Shown: one piece after another, positions 8,849 to 18,221 of the stretch
How positions within the stretch are numbered: the stretch's first letter is position 1
How the letters are laid out: each line of letters starts with the position of its first letter
Assembly: GCA_023415475.1 (NCBI GenBank)
Contig: JAEZKL010000059.1
Location: 40,552-104,551 of the forward strand
DNA from: Bacillota bacterium
GTDB lineage: Bacteria; Bacillota; Clostridia; Lachnospirales; Lachnospiraceae
Length of the DNA: 64,000 bases
Reading direction: 5' to 3'
Position numbers and translations under genes: made by a program
Notes under the pieces: generated by a model
Databases searched by the model: none
The model's input: only the letters and a program-made list of their open reading frames with translations
What the model was told of the DNA's origin: nothing

Positions 8849-9787
8849 TTAATTGTACTTATGCACGTTAAGTATTCTATAGGGATTCAAAGTATCCTCC
8901 GGTATCTCCTCCTTCGAGATTACCAGTGTGTTCTCAATCTCGGTGATTTCCCCATACTTTTCCTTTATTATAGGTAACGCATTCTCTGAATAATGGGTAG
9001 GTATAAATATTTTCGGGTTGAGCTGCTCTAACAGTGTAAAGCCCTTCTCATTTTCTAGGCTCATAGCTGAGTAGCTATTCTCAAATTGTGTAAAACAGAT
9101 ATCTATCTCGCCAAGTTCTTTCAATTGTTCCGTAGTCAACTCCGTCTGCCCGCAATCTCCTAAATGAGCGATACGTAACCCATCTACCTCAAATACAATT
9201 AAATTGTCAGAGCAATAATTATCTGCAATCGGTTTTTCATCATGGGATGCCGCAATATTAAAGATATGAAAATCCTTTGTTTGCACTTCCCCTAGCTTTA
9301 ATGACAATATAGCTGCATCTTTATAATCCCCGTTAAAAATATTATCATTATGATCATAATGAGAATGTGTATTTACGATAGCCGCCGGGTTAATATTTAC
9401 AACTTTTTTTCTTGGCATCTTATAAGGATCCACTACTACACTTTCCCCATTGGAAGACGTAATAATGTATGCGCTATAAAGATTCTCTTCTGCTGTTGAG
9501 ATTGTCTGAATTAATACTTTCCCTGTGTCATTCTTTGTAACTGGAAGTATCAGCCCCTCGGGTACCGCCGTTGGTGTAGGTTCCACCGTTGGTGTTGCTG
9601 CTACCGTCGGTGTCGGTGCCACCGTCGGTGTTGCTTCTGCCTTCTCTGTCTGTGCCACAGTGGTTGCTGCAGCTCCTTTTGCAGCTGTTTCTTCTTCTAC
9701 CGTTGTTTTACTGTTATCCTCTTTTGCTGCACATCCTTGCAGAGCAAAAATGAATATCAGTATTATAACGCTAATCATTTTCTTCAT
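8849..9787 (-). CDS. MBL-fold lipoprotein
   Basis: This is a secreted, membrane-anchored metallo-beta-lactamase-fold protein of 312 residues. A short lipoprotein signal ends at a cysteine (ALQGC). A low-complexity Ala/Pro/Thr/Val linker follows, made of tandem PTPTVA-like units. The hydrolase domain has the metal motif THSHYDHND and later metal ligands (HLGDCG, PTHYSEN). It resembles the UlaG / YycJ-like 'metal-dependent hydrolase' branch. The ATG at 9787 is preceded by AGGAGG at 6 bases; the GTG at 9793 abuts that site and is not used. The repetitive linker DNA creates a long valine-rich antisense frame that is not a gene. Substrate unknown. Confidence 0.87.
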   Translation of the reverse strand: MKKMISVIILIFIFALQGCAAKEDNSKTTVEEETAAKGAAATTVAQTEKAEATPTVAPTPTVAATPTVEPTPTAVPEGLILPVTKNDTGKVLIQTISTAEENLYSAYIITSSNGESVVVDPYKMPRKKVVNINPAAIVNTHSHYDHNDNIFNGDYKDAAILSLKLGEVQTKDFHIFNIAASHDEKPIADNYCSDNLIVFEVDGLRIAHLGDCGQTELTTEQLKELGEIDICFTQFENSYSAMSLENEKGFTLLEQLNPKIFIPTHYSENALPIIKEKYGEITEIENTLVISKEEIPEDTLNPYRILNVHKYN

Positions 9788-9901
9788 AAACACCCTCCTC
9801 TAATTAGATGGGATTATCCTAGCATAGAAGAAGGCTAAATTATATAAACTATTTGCAATAAGATTTGTATTATTGTACATATAATTAATCTGATCCTATT
9901 C

Positions 9902-12070
9902 CTATAGCTTCAGCTTTGCAAAGGCATCTGCAAATGCAGTGTTAATTGGCACCTTTTCCTCCTTCTTGGCTTGATTCAGATAGTTCGCAACGTCTTTTTT
10001 GCTCACACCGGCGCCTTCCTTTTTACGTCTCTCCTGAAAGGCTGCCATTTTCTCTTTATGGCCGCAAGCACAGGTGAATATCTGCCCTTCCCCTTTTCCT
10101 ACCAGCTCCATCTTCTTATGGCATACCGGACATCTGGCATTGCTCGTTCGTTCAATTGTCTCCCTATGACCACATTCACGGTCTTGGCATATCAGCATTT
10201 TACTGTTTTTTCCACTGACCAAAAGCATTTTTTTACCACAATCAGGGCATTTTGTATTGGTCAGATTATCATGGCGGAACTTCCCGTCATTTTCTTTGAT
10301 CTCTGTAACTATTTCTTTGGTGTAGGCGGCCATCTCCATCATGAGCTCGTGTTTCTTTAAGTTGCCCTTTGCAATCTTGGATAGCTTCATCTCCAGTGCA
10401 GCTGTTAGCTCCGGCTTCTTCAAATCCTCCGGTACCAGTTCCAGTAATTGCTTTCCTTTTGAGGTAATATAGATTTCTTTCCCTCGTTTCTCCATTAGAA
10501 AGGAGTTAAATAGCTTATCGATAATGTCAGCCCTGGTAGCGACTGTCCCAAGACCCCCTGTTTCTCCCAAGGTTTTCACCATCTCCTTATCCTTTTGCTC
10601 TAGAAAATGAACTGGATTTTCCATTGCAGATAATAAAGTAGCTTCATTAAAGGGTGCCGGTGGCTTGGTCTTCCCTTCTGTTATGCAGAATTCGATATTC
10701 GTAAGGATCTCATTCTTATTCACCTTTGGTAGATTATCATTCTCCTTCTCCCCCTCAGAGGAATTCTCATAGACTTCTTTATATCCTAGGGACTTTGTTA
10801 TCTTTCCCTTCACTGTAAACTCTTCCTTTTCCACCATTACTTTAATTGTAACCTCTTCGTATTCATAAGGCGGTGAGAGTACTGCCAGGAATCTACGCAC
10901 GACCAGATCATATATTTTCTTCTCTTCGGAGCTCATATTCTCAAGAATAACATATTGTTCCGTTGGTATAATTGCATGGTGGTCGCTGACCCTTTGGTTA
11001 TCCACGAAGGATGAATTGGTGACGATAGGTTTGTGTGCCAATGTACCAGCTATTTTTTTATAAGGTCCAACACTGATTGCCTGCAGTCTCTCCTTCAGAG
11101 TTCCTACGATATCGGTCGGTAAGTATCTGGAATCGGTTCTGGGATAGGTCAGCACCTTATGATTTTCATAGAGTCGCTGCATGATATTTAAGGTATCCTT
11201 TGCCGAAAAGTCATAGCGCAGATTAGCATCTCTCTGCAGCTCGGTCAAATCATATAGACCGGGAGAATAAGTTTTCTTCATCGCCGCATTGCATTCGATC
11301 ACTTGTCCATTCTTTCCTCTTACCTTCTTCAGTAATTCTTCGATCCTACCCTTATCAAAGGTTGTATTTGTCTGGGATTTTTGATCCTTCCAGGTGATCG
11401 TCATTCCATTCACTCTTCCGATTAATCCATAAAAGGGAATCGGTATGAATTGTCTTATTTCCTCATCGCGTTTTGCAATCATAGCTAAGGTAGGTGTTTG
11501 AACACGACCGCAGGACAGACTTGCGTTATATTTGCAGGTAAGGGCTCTTGTTGCATTCATGCCAACAATCCAGTCCGCTTCTGCTCTTGCCACTGCTGCC
11601 TGGTAGAGGTTTTCGTATTCCTTCCCATTCTTAAGGTTCGCAAAGCCTTCCCGAATCGCTTTATCCGTAACCGAGGAGATCCACAATCTCTTAATGGGCT
11701 TATTACTCTTTGCCTTTTCCAGAATCCATCTCGCAACCAATTCGCCCTCGCGGCCTGCGTCTGTGGCAATGATAATCTCAGATATGTCATTTCGATGGAT
11801 TTGTGTCTTTACAATGTGGTATTGCTTGCTTGTCTGCTTGATAATTACCAATTCGAACTTCGGCGGCAGCATCGGAAGGTGTTCCATCCTCCACTCCTTA
11901 TATTTCACGTCATACTCTTCGGGATCAGCAAGAGTGACCAGATGTCCCAGTCCCCAAGTGACAATATATCGATCTCCTTCGAAGGCTCCATTTAGATTCT
12001 TCGAGCATCTTAATACCTTCGCTATATCTCTTCCAACTGAGGGCTTCTCAGCAATAACTAATGATTTCAT
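9902..12070 (-). CDS. topB: DNA topoisomerase III
   Basis: This is a type IA topoisomerase of 722 residues that decatenates and relaxes DNA through a tyrosine intermediate. The toprim domain (EKPSVGRD, DAGREGELVAR) lies at the N-terminus, and the active-site tyrosine is in LTYPRTDSRYL. The C-terminus carries two zinc-ribbon-like segments (CPDCGKK...CGHRE and CPVCHKK...CACGHKE), as in many Firmicutes topB proteins. The frame extends to 12175, but the ATG at 12070 follows GGAGG at 5 bases and begins the toprim domain. The gene stands alone, divergent from pepT. The 262-base gap to pepT contains a structured repeat. Confidence 0.95.
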   Translation of the reverse strand: MKSLVIAEKPSVGRDIAKVLRCSKNLNGAFEGDRYIVTWGLGHLVTLADPEEYDVKYKEWRMEHLPMLPPKFELVIIKQTSKQYHIVKTQIHRNDISEIIIATDAGREGELVARWILEKAKSNKPIKRLWISSVTDKAIREGFANLKNGKEYENLYQAAVARAEADWIVGMNATRALTCKYNASLSCGRVQTPTLAMIAKRDEEIRQFIPIPFYGLIGRVNGMTITWKDQKSQTNTTFDKGRIEELLKKVRGKNGQVIECNAAMKKTYSPGLYDLTELQRDANLRYDFSAKDTLNIMQRLYENHKVLTYPRTDSRYLPTDIVGTLKERLQAISVGPYKKIAGTLAHKPIVTNSSFVDNQRVSDHHAIIPTEQYVILENMSSEEKKIYDLVVRRFLAVLSPPYEYEEVTIKVMVEKEEFTVKGKITKSLGYKEVYENSSEGEKENDNLPKVNKNEILTNIEFCITEGKTKPPAPFNEATLLSAMENPVHFLEQKDKEMVKTLGETGGLGTVATRADIIDKLFNSFLMEKRGKEIYITSKGKQLLELVPEDLKKPELTAALEMKLSKIAKGNLKKHELMMEMAAYTKEIVTEIKENDGKFRHDNLTNTKCPDCGKKMLLVSGKNSKMLICQDRECGHRETIERTSNARCPVCHKKMELVGKGEGQIFTCACGHKEKMAAFQERRKKEGAGVSKKDVANYLNQAKKEEKVPINTAFADAFAKLKL

Positions 12071-12216
12071 AGGTACCTCCATTTTGTCACGCAACAATTT
12101 ATTTAATATTCTATCACATATTGCTTTTATTTCACAGAGCATCCTGCGTATAGTCCTTTGTGTGCTTTCACGCACACTGGTCTAGCTTTTATATGCTATT
12201 TATGAAATAATAGAAA

Positions 12217-12297
12217 CGTAGTGAGCATATTACAAGCTTGCTTGTAAGTATGCGATCGGAGTGAAAGATCATGAACATGCTTTATGTTCATGATATA
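12217..12297 (+). repeat. Two-hairpin structured leader repeat, copy 2
   Basis: This 81-bp copy matches 2548-2625. It shares GTAGTGAGCATA, the AAGCTTG loop region, TATGCGATCGGAG and the second hairpin (ATCATGAACAT / ATGTTCATGAT). The inner stem of the first hairpin reads TTACAAGC / GCTTGTAA here and GCAAGC / GTTTGC in copy 1, so one G-C pair has become A-T and one G-T wobble has become G-C. It ends 35 bases before the pepT start. An AT-rich stretch (AAATAAT) lies just before it, as a possible -10 region. Confidence 0.75.
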
Positions 12298-12332
12298 ATA
12301 GAAGATATCGATTATAAAATGGAGGTCTAAGA

Positions 12333-13559
12333 ATGAGAGCTTATGAAAGATTGATCAATTATACCAAATTTGCAACTGCCTCGGATGAACTGAGCAGCAC
12401 GCACCCCAGTACCCCGGAGCAGCTAGTATTCGGAAAGGCTCTGGTTGAAGAAATGAAAGGCCTTGGTATCGCGGACGCAACCATGGATGAGAACGGATAT
12501 GTATTTGGAACGATTGACGCAAATATAGAAAATTGGTCCGGATCAGTGATTGGTTTTATCGCACATATGGACGTGGTCGATTCAGTACCATTTTCCGATA
12601 TTAAGACGAAGATTATTGAGAATTATGATGGATCGGAGATAACTCTGAATGCAGATAAAAATGTAAAGATCGACCCGGCAGAATTTGATTTTATGAAGAA
12701 TTATATTGGAAAGGATTTATTAGTTACTGACGGAAATACGCTTCTGGGTGCGGATGACAAAGCCGGTATCGCCGAGATTCTTACTATGGCCGAAACCTTA
12801 TACCAACATCCGGAGATAAAACATGGAACAATTAAAATCGGCTTTACCCCGGACGAGGAGATCGGTAAGGGTGCTGATCTGTTCGATGTGAAGCGTTTCG
12901 GTGCAGATTATGCTTACACTGTGGATGGTGCCGCCTATAACGAAGTGGAGTATGAAACCTTTAATGCCGCTGCCGCCGATGTATTTCTTCACGGGGTCAG
13001 CATTCATACCGGAGATGCCAAGGATAAACTTGTAAATGCCTCTCTGCTTGCAATGGAATTCCACGCCCTCTTACCTGAGAGAGAGCGACCGGAATATACG
13101 GAAGAATATGAAGGATTTTATCACTTAGACCGCCTGGAGGGTATCGTTGATAATGCGAAAATGCACTACATCCTGCGCGATCATGATCTTAACAAGCTCA
13201 ACGAAAAGAAAGCTGTTATGAATGCTTCGGCAGCAAAATTAAATGAAAAGTACGGGCAGGGTACCGTTCGAGTAGAGATGAAAGACAGTTATTACAATAT
13301 GGCTGACCAAATCAGACCACACTGGCATCTGATTGATTCCGCTTATGAAGCAATCAGGAATCTGGGTGGAACACCAATCAGCAGGCCTGTCCGCGGAGGT
13401 ACCGATGGTTCGAGATTATCCTTTATGGGCCTTCCTTGTCCAAACCTTGGAACAGGCAGCCATAATCATCATGGTAAAACGGAATTTGCTTGTATTCAGG
13501 CTATGGATCAATGCGTCCAGCTTCTGGTCATGCTGGCAGAAAAGTATGCTGATAAATAA
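12333..13559 (+). CDS. pepT: Peptidase T (tripeptide aminopeptidase)
   Basis: This cytoplasmic M20-family zinc aminopeptidase releases the N-terminal residue from tripeptides. At 408 residues it is the normal length. The metal ligands and catalytic residues are visible: AHMDVVD (His and Asp), LLGADDKAG (bridging Asp), PDEEIG (general base Glu and a ligand), AYTVDG, and the C-terminal HNHHGKTEF. The RGGTDGSRLSFMGLPCPN segment matches PepT. The ATG follows TGGAGG. The leader carries structured repeat copy 2, which could influence expression. A terminator follows the gene. Confidence 0.95.
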   Translation: MRAYERLINYTKFATASDELSSTHPSTPEQLVFGKALVEEMKGLGIADATMDENGYVFGTIDANIENWSGSVIGFIAHMDVVDSVPFSDIKTKIIENYDGSEITLNADKNVKIDPAEFDFMKNYIGKDLLVTDGNTLLGADDKAGIAEILTMAETLYQHPEIKHGTIKIGFTPDEEIGKGADLFDVKRFGADYAYTVDGAAYNEVEYETFNAAAADVFLHGVSIHTGDAKDKLVNASLLAMEFHALLPERERPEYTEEYEGFYHLDRLEGIVDNAKMHYILRDHDLNKLNEKKAVMNASAAKLNEKYGQGTVRVEMKDSYYNMADQIRPHWHLIDSAYEAIRNLGGTPISRPVRGGTDGSRLSFMGLPCPNLGTGSHNHHGKTEFACIQAMDQCVQLLVMLAEKYADK

Positions 13560-13609
13560 TTGATATCACGAATTGTCTTACCTTACTATTACCGCTATAT
13601 CCACAACCA

Positions 13610-13667
13610 GAAAAGAGATACTATACCTGTGAGGTCAGCCCTCAAAGTATTGTATCTCTTTTCTTAT
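13610..13667 (+). terminator. Intrinsic terminator of pepT
   Basis: A long stem pairs GAAAAGAGATAC with GTATCTCTTTTC, with a small inner hairpin (TGAGG / CCTCA) in the loop and a T-rich tail (TTCTTATT). It lies 50 bases after the pepT stop, in front of the convergent AraC gene. Confidence 0.75.
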
Positions 13668-13777
13668 TATTTGATCGATTAGTGATGCGGTACCTTGTTT
13701 TCAAAAGATAATACTCTTCTGATATATATGTATTGCCACATAACGCCTCGCGTATTTATACCGGTATTCTACCGGGT

Positions 13778-14506
13778 CTACCTAAAGCATAGCTCCTGAT
13801 ATTTTTTGGGCGTCATTCCAACACGTTTTTTGAACACCTCAATGAAATAACTCTGTGTCGGGAATGCTAGAATTGATGCAATCTGAGCAGGAGAATAATC
13901 AGAGTATTTTAGCATATTTTGTGCCGTTTCTATTTTTCTTGTTTGTATATACATACTGATTGAAATACCTGTTTCCTTTTTAAAAAGCTTTGACAGATAG
14001 TTCGGATGTAGGTCTATATACTTAGCAAGCATTGCAACTGTAATTCTTATGTTAAGATTTTTATATATGTAATCAATACATTTTACAATGGGCTTTGAAA
14101 AGATTTTATCCATTTTCAAAGCCTTCATTCGTTTGGTATAGTCTATCGTCATTATGCTATGAAGTCGTGAAATCTGGTCAATTGCTGTACATTGATCTGC
14201 CTGCTGTATATAAAAATCACTGAGCCTGTATGCTGCTTCATGTTCCATTCCGCCTTCAATACAGTATCTTGCAATCATAGCAACCGTAATGATGAAATGA
14301 TACCGAATATTACGAAGAGGATTCTCCGACAATTGTCCAAGTCCAATTTTATCGGTGAACGCATTTTCACTGAGTTTCGTCACCTTACTGATATCCCCTG
14401 ATTTTACAGTTTCATAATAATCAAATTCAGGACCGTATGGTGCGTGTGTAATGTTGTTTTCCCGCATAATGAATTCTTTATAGCTCCATTCCCTGTTAAT
14501 ATCCAT
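13778..14506 (-). CDS. AraC-family transcriptional regulator
   Basis: This 242-residue regulator has a C-terminal AraC double helix-turn-helix (about residues 140-242, with ITVAMLAKYIDLHPNYLSKLFKKE and the second helix around ASILAFPTQSYFIEVFKK). The N-terminal 130 residues resemble the YSIRK-type regulator N-domain but show no cupin motif I can name. It is transcribed away from the GH5-GH16 pair from a shared 116-base region, the usual layout for a regulator of its neighbours. The start follows AAAGGGGGC. The inducer, perhaps a beta-glucan oligosaccharide, is inferred from the neighbours. Confidence 0.9.
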   Translation of the reverse strand: MDINREWSYKEFIMRENNITHAPYGPEFDYYETVKSGDISKVTKLSENAFTDKIGLGQLSENPLRNIRYHFIITVAMIARYCIEGGMEHEAAYRLSDFYIQQADQCTAIDQISRLHSIMTIDYTKRMKALKMDKIFSKPIVKCIDYIYKNLNIRITVAMLAKYIDLHPNYLSKLFKKETGISISMYIQTRKIETAQNMLKYSDYSPAQIASILAFPTQSYFIEVFKKRVGMTPKKYQELCFR

Positions 14507-14544
14507 ATTGATGCCCCCTTTCGTACTATTATTATGTCACTATT

Positions 14545-14574
14545 TTGATAAAATTACAATCATATTGATATACT
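14545..14574 (+). promoter_or_regulatory. Promoter of the GH5-GH16 operon
   Basis: TTGATA and TATACT are separated by 18 bases and point toward the GH5 gene, which starts 49 bases downstream. The AraC gene diverges on the other side, so its protein probably binds in this region. Confidence 0.6.
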
Positions 14575-14622
14575 CGAACCATCATAAATCATATGATATT
14601 GTTAAAAACTAGGAGACAAAAG

Positions 14623-15651
14623 ATGAAAAAATTTACCGGTTATATAAAAGGAATAAATCTCGGTGGATGGTTATCCCAATGCGATCATAGCAGAGAAACT
14701 TATGACACCTTCATCTCCGCTAGCGATATTGAACGCATAGCTGCTTGGGGACTTGACCATGTAAGATTGCCCATAGATTATGAGCTTGTTGAAACAGAGG
14801 ACGGCAGGTATGTGGAGGAAGGCTTCAAGTACATTGACAATTGCATGGATTGGTGTAAAAGAAACGGTCTAAACATGATACTTGATTTGCATAAAACAGC
14901 CGGCTATTCCTTTGATGAGTTGGAGACCTCAACAGGATTTTTTGAGAACGAGAAGCTTCAAGACAGATTTACAGCCCTATGGGAGGAATTAGCGAAACGT
15001 TACGGAAAATATGAAGCTCGTCTTTCCTTTGAGCTATTGAATGAAATCGTCGATCCGGAGGTTGCAGTCATATGGAATCGCATTGCTAAGCGCACCGTAA
15101 AAGTAATTCGACAATACGCTCCGACCATCAAAATACTGATTGGTGGTGTATGGAATAACAGTGTTGATTCGCTAAAGCTGCTTGATATGCCATATGATGA
15201 AAACATCGTCTATAACTTTCACTTTTATGAACCATTAATATTTACACATCAAGCCGCATATTGGGTTAAAAAAATGACTGCTGACTTTAGAACAACCTAT
15301 CCAAATGAATTTGCAAAATATATATCGGAAACAGAAGAGTTTCTTCCCAGTGAAAACGGTGAAATATATAAGAACATAACAGAGAATATAATTGATACGA
15401 AGTTTTTCGAGACCGCTTTGTCAGGGGCAATTCAAGTTGCGAAAGAACGGGATATTGCACTTTACTGTGGTGAATACGGTGTCATTGATAAGGCTGATTT
15501 AACCTCCACATTAGGCTGGTACTCCGATATTAACATGGTCTTTGAAAAGTATGGAATGGGAAGAGCTGCATGGACATACAAAGGGAAGGATTTTGGAATA
15601 ACGGATGAACACTATGCTCCGATTCTTGATAAACTTATCAAATTACTATAA
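14623..15651 (+). CDS. Cytoplasmic GH5-family glycoside hydrolase
   Basis: This 342-residue retaining glycosidase has the GH5 (cellulase A) fold. The markers are INLGGWL near the N-terminus, VRLPIDYE, LDLHKTAG, the acid/base glutamate in LLNE (E141), the NFHFYEP His/Tyr segment and the nucleophile in GEYG (E284). INLGGWL and the overall shape resemble the exo-beta-1,3-glucanase branch, though the exact subfamily is uncertain. There is no signal peptide, so it should act on imported oligosaccharides. The frame opens at 14593, but TAGGAG supports the ATG at 14623. The GH16 lipoprotein gene follows after 42 bases. The pair suggests outside cutting by GH16 and inside finishing by GH5. Confidence 0.9.
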   Translation: MKKFTGYIKGINLGGWLSQCDHSRETYDTFISASDIERIAAWGLDHVRLPIDYELVETEDGRYVEEGFKYIDNCMDWCKRNGLNMILDLHKTAGYSFDELETSTGFFENEKLQDRFTALWEELAKRYGKYEARLSFELLNEIVDPEVAVIWNRIAKRTVKVIRQYAPTIKILIGGVWNNSVDSLKLLDMPYDENIVYNFHFYEPLIFTHQAAYWVKKMTADFRTTYPNEFAKYISETEEFLPSENGEIYKNITENIIDTKFFETALSGAIQVAKERDIALYCGEYGVIDKADLTSTLGWYSDINMVFEKYGMGRAAWTYKGKDFGITDEHYAPILDKLIKLL

Positions 15652-15693
15652 CAAAGGTATGGATGAACGCTTTTCATCAGAAAGGAGATTGAA

Positions 15694-17148
15694 ATGAAAA
15701 AGGAGCTAAGAAGAGGATTATGTATTTTTTGTGGGATGCTTATGGTGGTTGGAGCCTTAGCAGGCTGCAACAAAAAAGAAGACATAACACCAACAGAAAC
15801 ATCAGTAGAAACCAAAATAACGAGTACACCCGAACCAACGCTACAGCCAACAAAACCCGTACAATTGCAACAAGATACTGTCCCGGAGCTTGATGGATAT
15901 ACGTTATTATGGAATGATGAATTCAACGATGAAAGCCTGAATACCGACATCTGGAACTACGAGCCCCATGAACCGGGCTGGACCAATAATGAATTGCAGG
16001 AATATACAACGTCAACGGATAATGTCTATTTAAAAGATGGAAGCCTGATCATTAAAGCGATTAAAGCGACAAATTCTGCGGGAAAGGATTACTATACCTC
16101 AGGTAAAATCACAACTCAGAATAAGCAGGATTTCACCTACGGTAAGGTTGTAGTAAGTGCAAAGGTTCCAAGAGGCCAAGGTCTCTGGCCTGCTATCTGG
16201 ATGATGCCGAAGGTTCAAGCGTTTTACGGGGAGTGGCCAAAATGCGGTGAAATAGATATACTCGAGGTTCTTGGCAATCAGGTTGATACCGCTTATGGAA
16301 CCATCCATTATGGTGAACCTCATGCTCAGCAACAGGGTACCTATGTATTGAAGGACAGTACCTTTGCCGATGACTTTCATGAATTTTCTGTTGATTGGGA
16401 ACCGGGTGAAATGCGCTTTTATATTGATGGAAATCTTTATAAAACAGTGAATGATTGGTTTACAGCCGTTAATGGTGAAGAGGAAAAGCCCTATCCCGCA
16501 CCCTTCAACCAGCCATTTTTTGTACAGCTTAATCTTGCTGTAGGTGGGAACTGGCCGGGAAATCCGGATGAAACGACGGACTTTGACAATGCTAAATTTG
16601 AAGTGGATTATGTCAGGGTATACCAAAAACCAAAATATGATTTAAACGTCCAAAAGCCGGTAACGGTGTTAGTAGAGCCCGAAGCAGGTGCTAATTATAT
16701 CCATAACGGAGATTTCACTAATGCCGAAGATCTGACCGATGATATTGATTGGAAGTTCCTGTTGGCACAAAACGGAGAAGGTGCAGCTGAAATCAAAGAC
16801 GGAAGGATAATCATAACATCACAAAACGCCGGTGTTGTTGACTATTCGGTTCAACTTGTACAGCCTAATCTTGCAATGAAAAAGGGCTGCAAATACAAAG
16901 TAACCTTTGACGCTTATGCATCAGAAGAAAGAGATATTATAGTATGTGTATCCGCACCCGATAATGGATGGATTCGTTACTTAGCAGATACCACACTGAC
17001 GCTTTCCACCGATATGCAGACTTATACATATACATTTGATATGACCTCAAAGGATGACCCAAATGGCAGACTAGAGTTCAATCTTGGAAATAGGGGCTCT
17101 ATCGCTGATGTTAATATCACAAATGTACGAGTAGAAAAAATCCAATGA
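15694..17148 (+). CDS. GH16 beta-glucanase lipoprotein with C-terminal CBM
   Basis: This surface-anchored endo-beta-glucanase has 484 residues. The lipobox cysteine is C25 (GALAGC), followed by a Thr/Pro-rich linker to about residue 60. The GH16 domain covers about 65-310, beginning LLWNDEFND. Its catalytic motif is GEIDILE, with nucleophile E186, D188 and acid/base E191. These features resemble laminarinase (beta-1,3-glucanase) members. The C-terminal 150 residues (from about 335, NYIHNGDFTN) look like a CBM4/9-type carbohydrate-binding domain. The ATG follows AAAGGAGA. It is cotranscribed with GH5 and ends at a terminator. Confidence 0.92.
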   Translation: MKKELRRGLCIFCGMLMVVGALAGCNKKEDITPTETSVETKITSTPEPTLQPTKPVQLQQDTVPELDGYTLLWNDEFNDESLNTDIWNYEPHEPGWTNNELQEYTTSTDNVYLKDGSLIIKAIKATNSAGKDYYTSGKITTQNKQDFTYGKVVVSAKVPRGQGLWPAIWMMPKVQAFYGEWPKCGEIDILEVLGNQVDTAYGTIHYGEPHAQQQGTYVLKDSTFADDFHEFSVDWEPGEMRFYIDGNLYKTVNDWFTAVNGEEEKPYPAPFNQPFFVQLNLAVGGNWPGNPDETTDFDNAKFEVDYVRVYQKPKYDLNVQKPVTVLVEPEAGANYIHNGDFTNAEDLTDDIDWKFLLAQNGEGAAEIKDGRIIITSQNAGVVDYSVQLVQPNLAMKKGCKYKVTFDAYASEERDIIVCVSAPDNGWIRYLADTTLTLSTDMQTYTYTFDMTSKDDPNGRLEFNLGNRGSIADVNITNVRVEKIQ

Positions 17149-17152
17149 TAAC

Positions 17153-17207
17153 AGGAGCCTTTGTATATAGCTTATTTGGCTATTATGCAAAGGCTCCTAC
17201 TTTTTAA
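17153..17207 (+). terminator. Terminator of the GH5-GH16 operon, repeated-type hairpin
   Basis: GGAGCCTTTG pairs with CAAAGGCTCC around an inner ATAGC / GCTAT hairpin and is followed by ACTTTTT. Nearly the same hairpin occurs at 22680-22723, including the loop-side sequence ATAGCTTATT. The remaining bases to 17367 show no gene. Confidence 0.75.
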
Positions 17208-17367
17208 CCCGTGGGTGTCACCCGTCACTATCATTCCTTTGATTTACTCCTGTAATTCTTTTTACATTACTGTATTGATAATTGATTGAGTATGTATTAT
17301 TCTAAACATAAATATGAAGACCTATATTTACATAAGATAAAATACTAAATAAGAAAGCGGTGCTCGC

Positions 17368-18201
17368 ATGAAAAAAGGATTAGAATTGATTGAGGAAATT
17401 GATAACAGCGTCTTAGAACCCGGAAATGTGGATTTCTGGTGGCTCGGTCAGATGGGTCAGGTAATAAAGCTGGGGGATGTTGTTGTTTATATCGATGCTT
17501 TTTTATCAGAATGGCCAAATAGAAATTATCCGTCTTTATTAAAGCCTGAGGAAATTACAAATGCCGATTTTATTCTTGGAACTCATGACCATGCTGATCA
17601 TATCGATAGGGACGTTTGGAAACAGCTTTCTATAAGCTCGCCGAATTCCGTATTTGTGGTACCAAAGTGTTTGATAAAATCCCTTTCTAAGGATTTGGAT
17701 ATACCAGAAGACAGATTTTATGGATTGAATGATGACTTGTCCATGGTCAAAAATGGTATAAAGATTTCCGCTATCCCTTCCGCCCATGAATTTTTGGATA
17801 TGGATCCTGTTACAAGAAATTACCCCTATCTCGGATACATCATTGAGGGAAATGGGTGCATTCTATATCATTCTGGAGATAGCTGCATTTATGAAGGGAT
17901 GTATCAAAGACTAAGAGCCTTTGGAAATATTGATGTCATGTTTCTCCCCATAAACGGAAGAGACGCAAAAAGATATCGTAATAATATAATTGGAAATATG
18001 ACTTATCAAGAGGCCGCGGATTATGCCGGTGTGATAAAGCCTGGAATTGTTGTCCCCGGTCATTATGATATGTTCAACTCCAATAGTGAAGATCCCAGGC
18101 TGTTTACCGATTATGTTGAAGTAAAGTATCCTGATATGAAATACTGGATTGGAAACCGTGGCGAAATGGTTTTATATAGAAGAGTTGAGCCTATTTTATA
18201 G
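17368..18201 (+). CDS. UlaG-like MBL-fold metal-dependent hydrolase
   Basis: This cytoplasmic protein of 277 residues belongs to the metallo-beta-lactamase superfamily, in the branch that includes L-ascorbate-6-phosphate lactonase (UlaG). The metal motif is GTHDHADHID (about residues 70-80), with later ligands in PSAHEF, YHSGDS and VPGHYD. No other ascorbate-pathway gene lies nearby, so I assign no substrate. The start follows AAGCGGTG. The ABC-F gene starts 20 bases after its stop, so the two are probably cotranscribed, although no functional link is known to me. Confidence 0.85.
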   Translation: MKKGLELIEEIDNSVLEPGNVDFWWLGQMGQVIKLGDVVVYIDAFLSEWPNRNYPSLLKPEEITNADFILGTHDHADHIDRDVWKQLSISSPNSVFVVPKCLIKSLSKDLDIPEDRFYGLNDDLSMVKNGIKISAIPSAHEFLDMDPVTRNYPYLGYIIEGNGCILYHSGDSCIYEGMYQRLRAFGNIDVMFLPINGRDAKRYRNNIIGNMTYQEAADYAGVIKPGIVVPGHYDMFNSNSEDPRLFTDYVEVKYPDMKYWIGNRGEMVLYRRVEPIL

Positions 18202-18221
18202 AGATAAAGAGAGGAAACTAT

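Noticed and set aside
9525..9803. A plus-strand frame rich in Val, Gly and Ala
   Set aside because: It is the antisense of the repetitive Ala/Pro/Thr/Val linker of the MBL lipoprotein; composition explains it.
11498..12185. Two long plus-strand frames opposite topB
   Set aside because: They lie fully or almost fully antisense to a clear topoisomerase gene and have no ribosome binding site or recognisable domain.
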